A stretch of 64,000 nucleotides of DNA from Pseudarcicella hirudinis (GTDB lineage: Bacteria; Bacteroidota; Bacteroidia; Cytophagales; Spirosomataceae), in assembly GCF_900115665.1 (NCBI RefSeq), contig NZ_FOXH01000007.1, positions 62,001 through 126,000 of the forward strand, written 5' to 3'. Below the pieces are notes generated by a model that had not been told where the DNA came from, ran no database searches, and saw only the letters and a list, made by a program, of their open reading frames with translations. Shown piece after piece: positions 7,764 to 17,065 of the stretch; position 1 is the first letter of the stretch; every line of letters starts with the position of its first letter. The position numbers and the translations under genes were made by a program.

Positions 7764-10700
7764 TTATAAACCAAATGTCAGGTTGAAACCTATGCTTCTC
7801 GCAGAAGGAGTCTGACCACTTTCAAAACCCTGAACATTTCCGTCAGAATAATAACTTGTTTCCGGATCGATGTGCGGAACATTGCTGTGAATCAGCAATA
7901 AATTACGACCAACCACAGAGAAGCTTGCATTACGGAAAGGGGTTTTAGACAACCATTTATTAGGAATGGCAAAAGAGATTTTTGCTTCACGCAATTTCAC
8001 ATAACTGGCATCAAAAATATACGCTTCGTTATTACTGTATGAATAGAATGAATGGTGATAATCTTCTGAACTTACTCTTACATCATTAGGAACATACTGA
8101 GGATTTTCGGCTGTTCCCACATTCTTTACACCGGCACCGATAATTCCTTCCTCACGACCGACAACCGTTTCTGCCAATACTCCTGTGTATCTCGAAAGGC
8201 CAACCGACTGAGAGAATATATTTCCGCCGTTTTTAATATCGATCAAAGTACTTAATGAGATGGATTTATAAGTAAATGTATTGCTGATACCTCCTGTCCA
8301 GTTCGGCATTACATTGCCTAAAACCTTTCTGTCGCTGGAAATAACCGCTTTTCCACCTGAATAAACAATATTTCCCTGAGGATCACGAACATAGTATGTT
8401 CCGTAAAAATTGCCGTAAGGATCTCCTACTCTGGCTTCCAGAATTACGTTTCTGAGCAAGGAGAAATCGTTGATCTGATAGGTTGACAATACACCGTCCA
8501 GGGCAACAACCTTACTGGTGTTTTTAGCAAAATTCACCCCGACGTCCCAACGGAATCCGTTCGGCAATTTGATTGGTGTGGCAGATAACTGTACTTCAAT
8601 TCCTTTGTTGGAAATTTCTCCGGCATTTACATATTTATTCAGATACCCTGAGCTTTGAGGAACCCCGATCCGAAGTATCTGGTTGCTTGAGTTTTTCTCA
8701 TAATACGTTATTTCAGCATTTACTCTGTTCCAGAGTCTTGCTTCTACACCAAACTCCAAAGCTGTAGTGATTTCAGGTTTTAAAGCACTATTGAAAATGG
8801 TATTGTTTTCTGCGAAAGTTGTGGTTGAGCCCCAGGCAGAAGCACCACTGTAAACCTGTTGCAAACGATAAGGATCTGTATCATTCCCTACTTTTGCCCA
8901 GCTTGCTCTCACTTTGGCATAAGGCAATACTTCAGAATTCATTTTGAATAAATCCGTTACGATTGCACTTGCCGATACCGATGGATAAAAATAAGAGCGG
9001 TTTGCCGCAGGAAGCGTACTTGACCAGTCATTCCGGGCAGTAACATCCAGAAAAACCTCATCTTTCCATGAAAATTGTCCGGAAGCATAAAGGCTGTTTA
9101 CTTCTTTTTTCTGCAAAGAATTGGCAACAACCGGGCGGGTTTTACTGTTTGCCAGGTTAAACAGATTAGGAATTGATAATTCAGAAGCTTCAATATAATC
9201 TCTCTGAATGAGGTTTGTTCGCTGGTTTCCACCCAAATTGGCAGAGATACTTATGTCTGAAGAGACCTTTTTATTAAATGCAAGCAGGAAATCAGTGTTT
9301 TGTTCTTTAACAAAATAGTTATCTTCCCAATACATCCCATTCACCAGGCCAACCATTTTAGGTCTTTTCGTGGTGCGTCTGTCTGTGTAAAAATCTGTTC
9401 CGGTACGGCCGGTCAGGCTTAACCAATCATTGAACTTATACGTGGCAGAAACGTTACCGATAATCCGGTCTTTACTATTGGCAAAAAGTGAATTATTCAG
9501 GACAAAATAAGGGTTATTCCAGTAGTTCGTATTCCAGTTCCGCTGAACAGCCCAGTTGGTAGGATCCTGAACAGGATCAAGGTAATTCTTAAGATCCTGC
9601 AAATCTGCCTGACGGCCAAACCATGTCCAGTATAACAATAAGTTCTGACGATTTGCTGACCCGTCATTGATATAATTGACTGCTGCCTTAACAGATAATT
9701 TATTAGTTAAATGCAGTCCGGCGTTTAAAGCGAGGGTATTTCTGGTATAATTAGTGTTTGGCAGCATTCCTTTCTGATCAAGATTGGTATAGGAAAGGCG
9801 GAATTCTCCTTTGTCATTTCCTCCACTCAATGCAATATTATTTGACCGGGAAACACCGGTTTCATAAAAATTCTTAACATTATCAGGATTAGCTACCCAT
9901 GGTGTGGCGATTCTGTTTCCATTGGCATCAATCGGTGAATTATATTGCGGTAAAAGCCGCCCGTCAAGTTTTGGCCCCCAACTCTCATCAACCCCGTCAT
10001 TTACACCTCCGCCTTTACCGTCTTTATATTCAAACTTACCCCCCGCACCTTGTCCGTAAGAATTCTGATAATCCGGCAGACGGAAAGGGCTTTCAAAGGT
10101 AATGTTGGAATTCACCGTTATGCCTATACCTTTTGTTCCTTTTCCGGACTTTGTTGTAATCAGTATAACACCGTTGGCAGCTCTTGAGCCATAAAGTGCT
10201 GCGGCATTCGCCCCTTTCAGTACACTGATATTTTCAACATCATCCGGATTTAAAGCTGAAGCTCCGTTTCCATAATCAACGGTTACGTTCGGAGCAGTAG
10301 CCGAAGGTGAAGCAGAATTGAAAGTAGTATTATCTATCGGAATACCATCTACCACAAACAATGGCTGGTTATTCCCACCGATTGAGTTGATTCCGCGAAT
10401 CAGAATTCTGGCAGATGCTCCCGGTGTTCCGTTCGAGCTCGTCACCTGAATCCCGGCAATCTTTCCGGAAAGTGCATTGACAAGGTTTGTCTCACGGGCT
10501 TGAACAATATCCGAACCTTTTACAGCCTGCAAGGCATAACCCAATGCTTTTTTATCACGTTCAATACCCAAAGCCGTAACAACTACTTCACCAAGTACTT
10601 TAGTGTCTGTTTCAAGCTTAATGTTAATTTCAGACTGATTGGCAATTTTTATTTCCTGTGTTACAAAACCTACAAAAGAGAAGATCAGGGCGTCCCCTTT

Positions 10701-10901
10701 GGCAACGGAAATTTTATATTTTCCTTCTGAGTTTGTCGTTGTTCCGACTGACGTTCCTTTAATCTGAACCGATACCCCCGGAAGCGGAGAGCTATCCTCC
10801 GTTGAAATAATGGCTCCTGAAATTGACTGCTTTTGAGCGTAACCAATCAAACTGGAGAGAAGCAACCAAATTACACTAAGCAGACGTAGTTTTTGTCTCA
10901 T
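7764..10901 (-). CDS. SusC/RagA-family TonB-dependent outer-membrane transporter
   Basis: The 1045-residue product has a signal peptide ending GYAQ (residue 23), a carboxypeptidase-regulatory-like beta-sandwich (about 27-97, with LPGVSVQIKGTSVGT and FSFVGF), the plug domain (about 105-235) with the SusC hallmarks LGEVVVTALGI, LSGKIAGIQV, ILIRGINS and LFVVDGIPID, then a long beta-barrel ending in the aromatic-rich strand RSIGFNLTFGL. This is full length for the family. It imports a substrate across the outer membrane using TonB energy, together with the SusD partner 96 bases downstream. There is no FecR/sigma or hybrid two-component regulator next to it. The 886 bases upstream are non-coding. 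Confidence 0.95.
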   Translation of the reverse strand: MRQKLRLLSVIWLLLSSLIGYAQKQSISGAIISTEDSSPLPGVSVQIKGTSVGTTTNSEGKYKISVAKGDALIFSFVGFVTQEIKIANQSEINIKLETDTKVLGEVVVTALGIERDKKALGYALQAVKGSDIVQARETNLVNALSGKIAGIQVTSSNGTPGASARILIRGINSIGGNNQPLFVVDGIPIDNTTFNSASPSATAPNVTVDYGNGASALNPDDVENISVLKGANAAALYGSRAANGVILITTKSGKGTKGIGITVNSNITFESPFRLPDYQNSYGQGAGGKFEYKDGKGGGVNDGVDESWGPKLDGRLLPQYNSPIDANGNRIATPWVANPDNVKNFYETGVSRSNNIALSGGNDKGEFRLSYTNLDQKGMLPNTNYTRNTLALNAGLHLTNKLSVKAAVNYINDGSANRQNLLLYWTWFGRQADLQDLKNYLDPVQDPTNWAVQRNWNTNYWNNPYFVLNNSLFANSKDRIIGNVSATYKFNDWLSLTGRTGTDFYTDRRTTKRPKMVGLVNGMYWEDNYFVKEQNTDFLLAFNKKVSSDISISANLGGNQRTNLIQRDYIEASELSIPNLFNLANSKTRPVVANSLQKKEVNSLYASGQFSWKDEVFLDVTARNDWSSTLPAANRSYFYPSVSASAIVTDLFKMNSEVLPYAKVRASWAKVGNDTDPYRLQQVYSGASAWGSTTTFAENNTIFNSALKPEITTALEFGVEARLWNRVNAEITYYEKNSSNQILRIGVPQSSGYLNKYVNAGEISNKGIEVQLSATPIKLPNGFRWDVGVNFAKNTSKVVALDGVLSTYQINDFSLLRNVILEARVGDPYGNFYGTYYVRDPQGNIVYSGGKAVISSDRKVLGNVMPNWTGGISNTFTYKSISLSTLIDIKNGGNIFSQSVGLSRYTGVLAETVVGREEGIIGAGVKNVGTAENPQYVPNDVRVSSEDYHHSFYSYSNNEAYIFDASYVKLREAKISFAIPNKWLSKTPFRNASFSVVGRNLLLIHSNVPHIDPETSYYSDGNVQGFESGQTPSARSIGFNLTFGL

Positions 10902-11787
10902 AATTATTATTTTAAATTGATAAAGTGTTTGGTTATGAATTAGTTATACAATAATTCAGCAATAAAAAGGCAATAGCTTTCAGCCCTGACTTCCGGGTAG
11001 AAATCAGTTTTCTGAGCGCAACAAAATGTATGGAGTTAGCTGGAAGCTAGTTCTTTATGGGCTTGGTTTTTATTAAGGGCTTGTTTCAGGAAGGAAAGAG
11101 CGAACATCTGTATAAAATGCTCTGATTAAAATTACTCAAAATAATAAATTGTATTTATTCAATTCATTGGCATATTATTTTGTTGATTTAAATATTTACA
11201 GAAACATATTTTGAGTTTATAGCATTTGATAATCTAATGCAAATGATATCCCTCAAATATTATCCCTGAATACGAAGATTCTTTATTTTATCCTATTCTA
11301 TCTCTATACGATTATGAAATATGGTATAAACCTTTTACAATATAATTGTCTAACACTTTTTGCACCATCCATACGGCATTTCAAACCTCATCCGAGGTGT
11401 TAAGCATTTCTACTTATCATGTCCTTCTTCTGCCAAAATCAGTGATATTTCCTTTTTTTTCTGAATAGTTGTTTCCCGGGAAATCTTAAGCAGGGGCCGG
11501 CATATTATTCAGGTTTGTTAATACCTGCGATCCGGACCTTCTCAGTATTACTCATAAAGCAGACTCTCTTATTCCTGAAAACTATGACTTTTATAATATT
11601 TTAATAAAAGATAAAGCATTACATACGCTTGCTTAAGGGTTTAAAATCATCCGTTTCCTGCTCTCATTCCGGTTTAAGACACGATTTAGGTACAATAAGG
11701 CTGAGAAGAAAAATTCTTTAAACATAGGATATTTTACAGTTTGAAAATTTATACTATATTGGATTACAAATCAAATCTAAAGCCATT
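10902..11787. other. long intergenic region upstream of susC
   Basis: This 886-base stretch lies between the divergent susC and DinB-family genes. I find no open frame with coding character, no RNA gene and no strong hairpin. It contains only short palindromes such as TAGCTggaAGCTA near 11037-11049 and ACCTCatccGAGGT near 11386-11399. I could not find a full TTG/TAnnTTTG promoter pair for susC here. Confidence 0.5.
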
Positions 11788-12330
11788 ATGCAAGAACCTA
11801 CTTTAGAACAATTACGCTATCCGATTGGTACCTTTAAAGTTCCTGAAAACATTCCTGATTTTGTTTTAAGGGACTGGATTACAGATATTTCACATTTACC
11901 TGCTCAAATGAAGAAAGCGGTTGAAGGACTTTCTGAAACGCAACTGGAATTACCTTACAGGCCGGGCGGATGGACAATCAGGCAAACTGTCAATCATACG
12001 GCAGATTCTCACATGAATGCAATCATCAGGTTCAAGCTGGCTCTTACAGAATCTACCCCAACTATTAAACCTTATGAAGAGCATTTATGGGCCGAACTGG
12101 CTGATGGGAAAAATGCTCCTATCGAATGGTCTCTTATTTTATTGGAAATGCTTCATCAGAGATGGACCATGTTGCTTAATTCAATGAAAAACGCCGATTT
12201 TGAAAAGAAATACTATCATCCGGAAGTAAGAAAGGAATCTGCTTTGAGAGCTGTAACCGGTATGTACTCATGGCATGGAAAGCACCATGTTGCTCATATT
12301 ACCGAATTCAGGAAAAGATCTAATATATAA
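11788..12330 (+). CDS. DinB/YfiT-family putative metal-dependent hydrolase (bacillithiol-transferase-like)
   Basis: The 180-residue protein fits the DinB four-helix-bundle superfamily, subgroup YfiT. Conserved features are RPGGWTIRQTVNHTADSH (His70 and His75), IRFKLALTE, TIKPYEE, LLEMLHQRW and the C-terminal WHGKHHVAHI, which supplies the remaining metal-binding histidines (His163/His167). Family members bind a divalent metal, often zinc or nickel; some are thiol transferases acting with bacillithiol. The length is normal for the family. The gene stands alone on the plus strand and ends 4 bases before a strong bidirectional terminator. A start at this ATG is supported because the N-terminal LRYPIGTF motif is typical of the family. 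Confidence 0.88.
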   Translation: MQEPTLEQLRYPIGTFKVPENIPDFVLRDWITDISHLPAQMKKAVEGLSETQLELPYRPGGWTIRQTVNHTADSHMNAIIRFKLALTESTPTIKPYEEHLWAELADGKNAPIEWSLILLEMLHQRWTMLLNSMKNADFEKKYYHPEVRKESALRAVTGMYSWHGKHHVAHITEFRKRSNI

Positions 12331-12333
12331 TCA

Positions 12334-12365
12334 AAAGGGCCCCGGAATGACTTCCGGGGTCCTTT
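12334..12365. terminator. bidirectional terminator between convergent genes
   Basis: A 14-bp stem (12334-12347 with 12352-12365, one G-T pair) has a 4-base TGAC loop, with a GC-rich core and A/T flanks. It lies between the DinB-family gene ending at 12330 and the membrane-protein gene ending at 12386. Confidence 0.9.
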
Positions 12366-12385
12366 CTTAAAGATTTCCTCTGATT

Positions 12386-12817
12386 TTAGTATCGCTTTGC
12401 TATTTTCAGTTTTGCTATCAGCAAGGTCAGAAATACCAGAGCGATGAAAATAATCGGAGGAAGGAATGTAAATACAATTGTTACAATCAGATAAATGCCA
12501 TAAACCACCAGATAAATATTCAGGATACCCTCCATTATTTCAGCACTCACTTTTTTCTTCAGCAAATAAACCAGCACCAGTCCTCCCAATAAACACATCA
12601 TCGTAAAACAGGCACTTAATCCGGTAACCAATTGACTGGTTGAGCGAACAAATCCTGCTCCGTAATCTTTTTTATAGTTTTGGAAAAGGTCTAGTAATTG
12701 CCTTTCTGTTTCGTTTTCAGCAGTGGGTTTCATAAAAAAAGTTATGGAATGTACCAAAGAAGTCAAAAGCTGCAGAAAGCCTGAAAGTTTCGCCCAAAAA
12801 GTGTATTTTGTGTTCAT
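12386..12817 (-). CDS. small integral membrane protein, unknown function
   Basis: A 143-residue protein with about four hydrophobic segments: residues about 10-28, 63-85, 100-118 and 119-137. A soluble loop (about 30-60) between the first two is rich in charged residues (ENETERQLLDLFQNYKKDYG). I do not recognise a named family; it loosely resembles short four-helix membrane proteins found singly in Bacteroidota. The gene is convergent with the DinB-family gene, with a shared terminator, and has no operon partner. No function is assigned. Confidence 0.75.
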   Translation of the reverse strand: MNTKYTFWAKLSGFLQLLTSLVHSITFFMKPTAENETERQLLDLFQNYKKDYGAGFVRSTSQLVTGLSACFTMMCLLGGLVLVYLLKKKVSAEIMEGILNIYLVVYGIYLIVTIVFTFLPPIIFIALVFLTLLIAKLKIAKRY

Positions 12818-12937
12818 AATCAGCAGGTTTGATCAGGTGAAATATTACATTAAATATAGGAATTTATCGTGAACCAGACTCGTTTCCGCCCAATATTTAT
12901 CTGAGTAACAACCTCTTATTTTTCCAGAACAAAAAAT

Positions 12938-12963
12938 AACCCTGAATGCTGACATTCAGGGTT
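12938..12963 (-). terminator. terminator of the SGNH-like gene
   Basis: An 11-bp perfect stem (12938-12948 with 12953-12963) has the loop CTGA. Leftward it is followed by TTATTTTTT-like sequence. It lies 33 bases past the stop codon of the gene ending at 12997. Confidence 0.88.
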
Positions 12964-12996
12964 TCGTCATAAATAACAGGTGCTATATCCTTAAAA

Positions 12997-14217
12997 TCAA
13001 AGTAGATTCTGCTTTTTCATGTCTTCATAAAACCTGTTCATTACCAGTTCATATGCCTGTGCATTCGGATGAGCATCGTCAAAAGTCAAGGTATAATCCT
13101 CCAATTTAAACAGGTCGGAATAGTCAAAAATTTTAAGATCAGTCTGACCCAGAATTTCTTTCATTTCAGAAGAAAGCGGACTTCCGGGGAAAATAATCAG
13201 ATAAAACTGATCATTTCCAAATTGTTTCACATATTCTTTTCTGGCTTTTGCAATTGTATTGACCACCAATTGATAATGTTCTTTTCCGTGTTTCCAGGGA
13301 TAAACAATTCTGAAATAATTAAAAAGGTTAGAGTTACCAAGCCAATATATACAATCGTAGAGTACATGATTTTTTCTGGCAAAAACGCCATCGGTTTCCA
13401 TCGTTTTATGATTTAATGACGGAAAAAGCCCTTTTTGAAAAACCACCCAGAGTGTAGAAGGAATTGTTCTGTCGATATGATCATTTATGTAGGTGTAAAC
13501 CGCAAACCCATTTTTCTCTTTAACCTGCTTCCTGATATTTTCATGCTGTAATCTTGCCAGCGTCTGCAAAGGTGAATATGCCATATATCCGTAATTTGCT
13601 GCGGCATAATTCTTCGCGAGTTTCTGAAAATAATACGGCATTGTTTCCTCATCAGAAACCCCATCGCCATAAGTGTAGGAACACCCCCAGAATAATGCAT
13701 ATTTATCTCTGACAAAAGTACCCGAATCAGGTGTCAGTCTTCTTGATAAACTGTCAATTGAAAAAGAAACCGTTCTGCCATCCTGAAATTCAGGAGATTT
13801 CCAGAGATATTTCCAATTTGGCCTGGCCCTGAAACCCAGGGTGTCATCAGGAATACTGACATTCTTATGGTCAGGTCTTTCAATAGATTTCAGCGGACTG
13901 GCAAGGTGCTTCTTTTCCTGATCTTTGACTTTTATCAGCAATCCAAAGATTAATTCTATGCTTTGAACTGTTATAAAAATGCTGAAAATGACCAGAAAAG
14001 CATTCTGAACCCATCGGGGACCGCTTTTCAAAAGATTAACAAGTATGAATAAAAAAGTAAGGATTAATATCGTATTAAATGCCAGGATCCGGATATTAAT
14101 GCCGTTCCAGAATCCGTCTCCGTTTCCCAGAAAATATTCATATAGAATAAGTCCTGAAAAAATCACAATAATAGCAAGTAATACAGTCCCGTAGACAGAC
14201 CAATACTTGATTTTCAT
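12997..14217 (-). CDS. membrane-anchored SGNH/GDSL-like hydrolase or acyltransferase
   Basis: The 406-residue product has three hydrophobic helices (about 8-28, 43-62, 70-95), then a soluble domain. The soluble part carries an SGNH-type block I, FWGCSYTYGDG with nucleophile Ser180, and a C-terminal block V FDDAHPNAQAY supplying the Asp and His of the triad. Proteins of this arrangement are membrane-bound esterases or O-acyl-group handling enzymes acting outside the cytoplasmic membrane; the substrate is unknown. Residues 122-131 (IPDDTLGFRA) are a phrase often seen in this group ahead of the catalytic domain. It may be co-transcribed with the M15 peptidase gene 177 bases upstream, but the gap makes this uncertain. 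Confidence 0.72.
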   Translation of the reverse strand: MKIKYWSVYGTVLLAIIVIFSGLILYEYFLGNGDGFWNGINIRILAFNTILILTFLFILVNLLKSGPRWVQNAFLVIFSIFITVQSIELIFGLLIKVKDQEKKHLASPLKSIERPDHKNVSIPDDTLGFRARPNWKYLWKSPEFQDGRTVSFSIDSLSRRLTPDSGTFVRDKYALFWGCSYTYGDGVSDEETMPYYFQKLAKNYAAANYGYMAYSPLQTLARLQHENIRKQVKEKNGFAVYTYINDHIDRTIPSTLWVVFQKGLFPSLNHKTMETDGVFARKNHVLYDCIYWLGNSNLFNYFRIVYPWKHGKEHYQLVVNTIAKARKEYVKQFGNDQFYLIIFPGSPLSSEMKEILGQTDLKIFDYSDLFKLEDYTLTFDDAHPNAQAYELVMNRFYEDMKKQNLL

Positions 14218-14394
14218 AGTATTCAGCGTGTGTTCTATAAGATTTCACTACTGCCGATATAAGAAATTCCCATATCAGCTAATGACTTATCTACTTTCTG
14301 AGACGAAGTGAAAGAGGAAAGGGTTGCATGGGACAATATTATTTTAATGATTTCTGCAGAAAATCAATTGAAGGGTATCTCCTTGAAAAACAGG

Positions 14395-15501
14395 TTATTT
14401 CCACAAGCCCAGCGGATAAGTAATTACTCCGTTGGCCGTAACCATAGAGACTGTCTGAGAAACAACATCTCCGATAATTAAAACATCAGTATTTTTTACA
14501 TAATCAGATGGAATCAGTTTTAATTCTACAGAAGCAATCAAATTGGCTGGAATTACCACATTCTGCACCTGACAAGTACAAGGTCGGTCTTTTCTGATCG
14601 CATTCAGCTGAGAAAGTAATTCCTTGGTATCTTCAATTTTATCTTCTTTCCCGGCTTCAATCATTTTACGGGTGGAGTTCAGATAATAAGGTCTGTACAA
14701 CTCAAACTCAAAACTTAATTCCGGATATTTCTTTAATAATTCTGCCCCGTTTTTATAAAATTGAATATGCCCTGAATCAATAAATCCGACAAAATTTCCT
14801 CCCCAGGTTAATCCGTATTTCTGCGTCAATGCATCCAATGGCTTGTAAAGTGCCAGATTATTCGAAATTCTTCCGCGACGTACTATGGCAAAATCCGCAG
14901 CCAATCCGAAATTATGCATCGAAACCGGTGCTGAAGTTCTGTTTCTTCCCAGATATTTCTTCTGATTTGCCATCGACCTTAAGTCAGAAATTACTTTAAT
15001 ATTCAGTTTTTTTGCCTTCATTTCATCCAAAACCGAATCTCTTTTAGCTAAAAATGTCTCCCGGTCTCCCGAAAGTAAAAGCTCCCATTTATCATACAGG
15101 TATCTGGGCTCTTTCAGCAATGATTCTATCATCATCTCATCCTGCCAGGAAAGTATAAGTGACTGCGAATTATGCAGACTCAAAGCTGAGGGCTTTTCCT
15201 GCTCAGAAATCTTTAAACCTGCCACTTCCATACCTCCCTGCAGGTTTGTAACCGCAACAAATATCTTACCAGCCGTCAGATTCAAATTCTGCCTGAGCAA
15301 GGTATCTGTTCCGTAAAAAGGCTGAACAACATCGTAAACAGAGAGTTGTGTTACTTTTCTGGTGGTATCACAACCAAGATCCTGCCAACTCTCATCTTTG
15401 AAAAAGTTCGGCTTGTCTATCAGATTACAGGCAATCAGAGAGAATCCTACAAGTGAAAGTTTTATGGTATTTCTTAGTATCAAAAAAGTAGAAAGCATCA
15501 A
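14395..15501 (-). CDS. M15-family (VanY/L-Ala-D-Glu type) peptidoglycan peptidase lipoprotein
   Basis: The 368-residue product has a lipoprotein-type signal (SLIAC, Cys25). The catalytic domain lies at about 140-260, with the M15 zinc-site motif SMHNFGLAADF (His196 and Asp203) and the second site GHIQF (His245), plus the SDLRS motif (173-177) usual before the first metal ligand. M15 enzymes cut D-amino-acid-containing bonds in peptidoglycan. The N-terminal 100 residues and the C-terminal 100 residues (containing a PCTCQV cysteine pair) are not part of the usual domain; the protein is longer than a minimal VanY. Lipidation would place it in the periplasm, facing peptidoglycan. A start two codons in is equally possible. 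Confidence 0.83.
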   Translation of the reverse strand: MMLSTFLILRNTIKLSLVGFSLIACNLIDKPNFFKDESWQDLGCDTTRKVTQLSVYDVVQPFYGTDTLLRQNLNLTAGKIFVAVTNLQGGMEVAGLKISEQEKPSALSLHNSQSLILSWQDEMMIESLLKEPRYLYDKWELLLSGDRETFLAKRDSVLDEMKAKKLNIKVISDLRSMANQKKYLGRNRTSAPVSMHNFGLAADFAIVRRGRISNNLALYKPLDALTQKYGLTWGGNFVGFIDSGHIQFYKNGAELLKKYPELSFEFELYRPYYLNSTRKMIEAGKEDKIEDTKELLSQLNAIRKDRPCTCQVQNVVIPANLIASVELKLIPSDYVKNTDVLIIGDVVSQTVSMVTANGVITYPLGLWK

Positions 15502-15731
15502 AAACGAAAGGTTTGAAATGAGTAATTATGGGCCTATATCAACCCGAAAATACTTCAATTTTCTCATTTTACAACTCAGAATAAAATCTCAATGTATAAA
15601 ATTAAATTATGCATGCATACCATTTATTCTATTTTTGTACTAATTTCACATAAAATATAAATTATCCGATCAATCACTCATCCTCTGATTGAACTTATTT
15701 TAAAGAAACCATCATCCTTTTGAAACATTCA

Positions 15732-16943
15732 ATGGAAGCTCTTTTTGCCACAGAAAATACCAGGAAATTAATTCCGGAAATCAAGGATTTCCTTCAGAAG
15801 GAGATTTATCCGCTTGAAAATACGGAAAGCCTTACGGGAAAATTCTCAAACATTGCTCCGATTTTAGATCAGAAAAGAGAACTGGTCAAAAAATCAGGAC
15901 TCTGGGGTTTACAATTCGGAGAAAAAGACGGCGGACTTGGACTAAGTCTCTGTGAGTTTGGTCAGGTTTCTGAAGTTTTAGCAACCACTCCTTTCGGGCA
16001 TTATGTTTTCAATTGTCAGGCACCTGATATTGGAAATATGGAACTTATCCACAGATATGCCTCGGAGCAAATCAAAAGTAAGTTTCTTCATCCCTTAATG
16101 CAGGGGAATATTCGTTCCTGTTTTTCAATGACAGAGCCGGAATTTGCCGGGTCCAATCCTGTGAATCTGGGTACTACTGCCGTGAAGGAAGGAGATCATT
16201 ATGTCATTAACGGTCATAAATGGTTTACTTCTTCTGCAGACGGAGCCTCCTTTGCGGTAGTTATGGCAGTAACCAATCCTGATGCAGCTCCTCATAAAAG
16301 AGCCAGCCAGATTATTGTTCCGACTAATACTGAAGGTTTTAAATTAATAAGAAACATCAGTATTATGGGAGAATCCTCAGATCATTGGGCTAGCCATGCA
16401 GAGGTTTCCTATGAAAATTGCCGTGTTCCTGCTACGAATCTGATCGGAGAAGAAGGAGCCGGATTTATGCTGGCTCAGGAACGTCTAGGCCCCGGAAGGA
16501 TTCATCACTGCATGCGCTGGATCGGGATTTCAGAAAGATGCCTTGACCTTTTATGTAAAAGAGCGGTAAGCCGTGAAATGGGTGACGGGACGTTTTTGGG
16601 CGAAAAACAAATGGTTCAGTTCTGGATTGCCGAAAGCAGAGCAGAAATTGATGCCGCCAGACTGATGGTCTTGAGAACAGCAGATAATATAGACAAATTC
16701 GGTGCTTCAACCGTAAGAAATCAGATTTCGGCTATTAAGTTTTTCTGTGCAAAAGTCATGCTGGATGTGATCGATCGTGCCATTCAGGTACATGGTGCAC
16801 TGGGAATTACAGATGATACACCACTTTCTTTTTGGTACAGACATGAAAGAGGAGCAAGAATTTATGACGGGGCTGATGAAGTGCATAAATCTTCTCTGGC
16901 AAAGTCAATACTGAAGGACTATGGCTTATCCGGTAAAAAATAA
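15732..16943 (+). CDS. acyl-CoA dehydrogenase
   Basis: The ATG at 15732 gives 403 residues; the frame also begins at a TTG at 15720. The protein shows all parts of a medium/long-chain acyl-CoA dehydrogenase: the FAD-site SMTEPEFAGSNP, the GDHYVINGHKWFTS strand, a central beta-domain, the AQERLGPGRIHHCMRWIG helix and the C-terminal VHGALGITDDTPLSFWYRH and RIYDGADEVH. The position of the usual catalytic glutamate reads Asp in YDG, as in the ACAD10/11-like and some long-chain branches. It oxidises an acyl-CoA to the enoyl-CoA with FAD and electron transfer flavoprotein. It stands apart from other beta-oxidation genes. Substrate chain length is not predictable. Confidence 0.9.
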   Translation: MEALFATENTRKLIPEIKDFLQKEIYPLENTESLTGKFSNIAPILDQKRELVKKSGLWGLQFGEKDGGLGLSLCEFGQVSEVLATTPFGHYVFNCQAPDIGNMELIHRYASEQIKSKFLHPLMQGNIRSCFSMTEPEFAGSNPVNLGTTAVKEGDHYVINGHKWFTSSADGASFAVVMAVTNPDAAPHKRASQIIVPTNTEGFKLIRNISIMGESSDHWASHAEVSYENCRVPATNLIGEEGAGFMLAQERLGPGRIHHCMRWIGISERCLDLLCKRAVSREMGDGTFLGEKQMVQFWIAESRAEIDAARLMVLRTADNIDKFGASTVRNQISAIKFFCAKVMLDVIDRAIQVHGALGITDDTPLSFWYRHERGARIYDGADEVHKSSLAKSILKDYGLSGKK

Positions 16944-17019
16944 GCGGATTAAAGTTTATTCTTCCGCAAAGGCATTTTTCTAAGTCTTTCAGAAAAGGTT
17001 AAAAATCTTCTGTTTTTCA

Positions 17020-17062
17020 CTTATTTTGTCATCAGGAAAACCAATCATGATGACAAAATAAG
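17020..17062 (+). promoter_or_regulatory. 15-bp perfect inverted repeat abutting a start codon
   Basis: 17020-17034 pairs perfectly with 17048-17062 around a 13-base loop. Its right arm ends 3 bases before the ATG at 17066, so it covers the ribosome-loading region of the following gene. There is no T-run, so it is not a normal terminator. It could be an operator or a translation-blocking RNA hairpin. Confidence 0.6.
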
Positions 17063-17065
17063 CTG

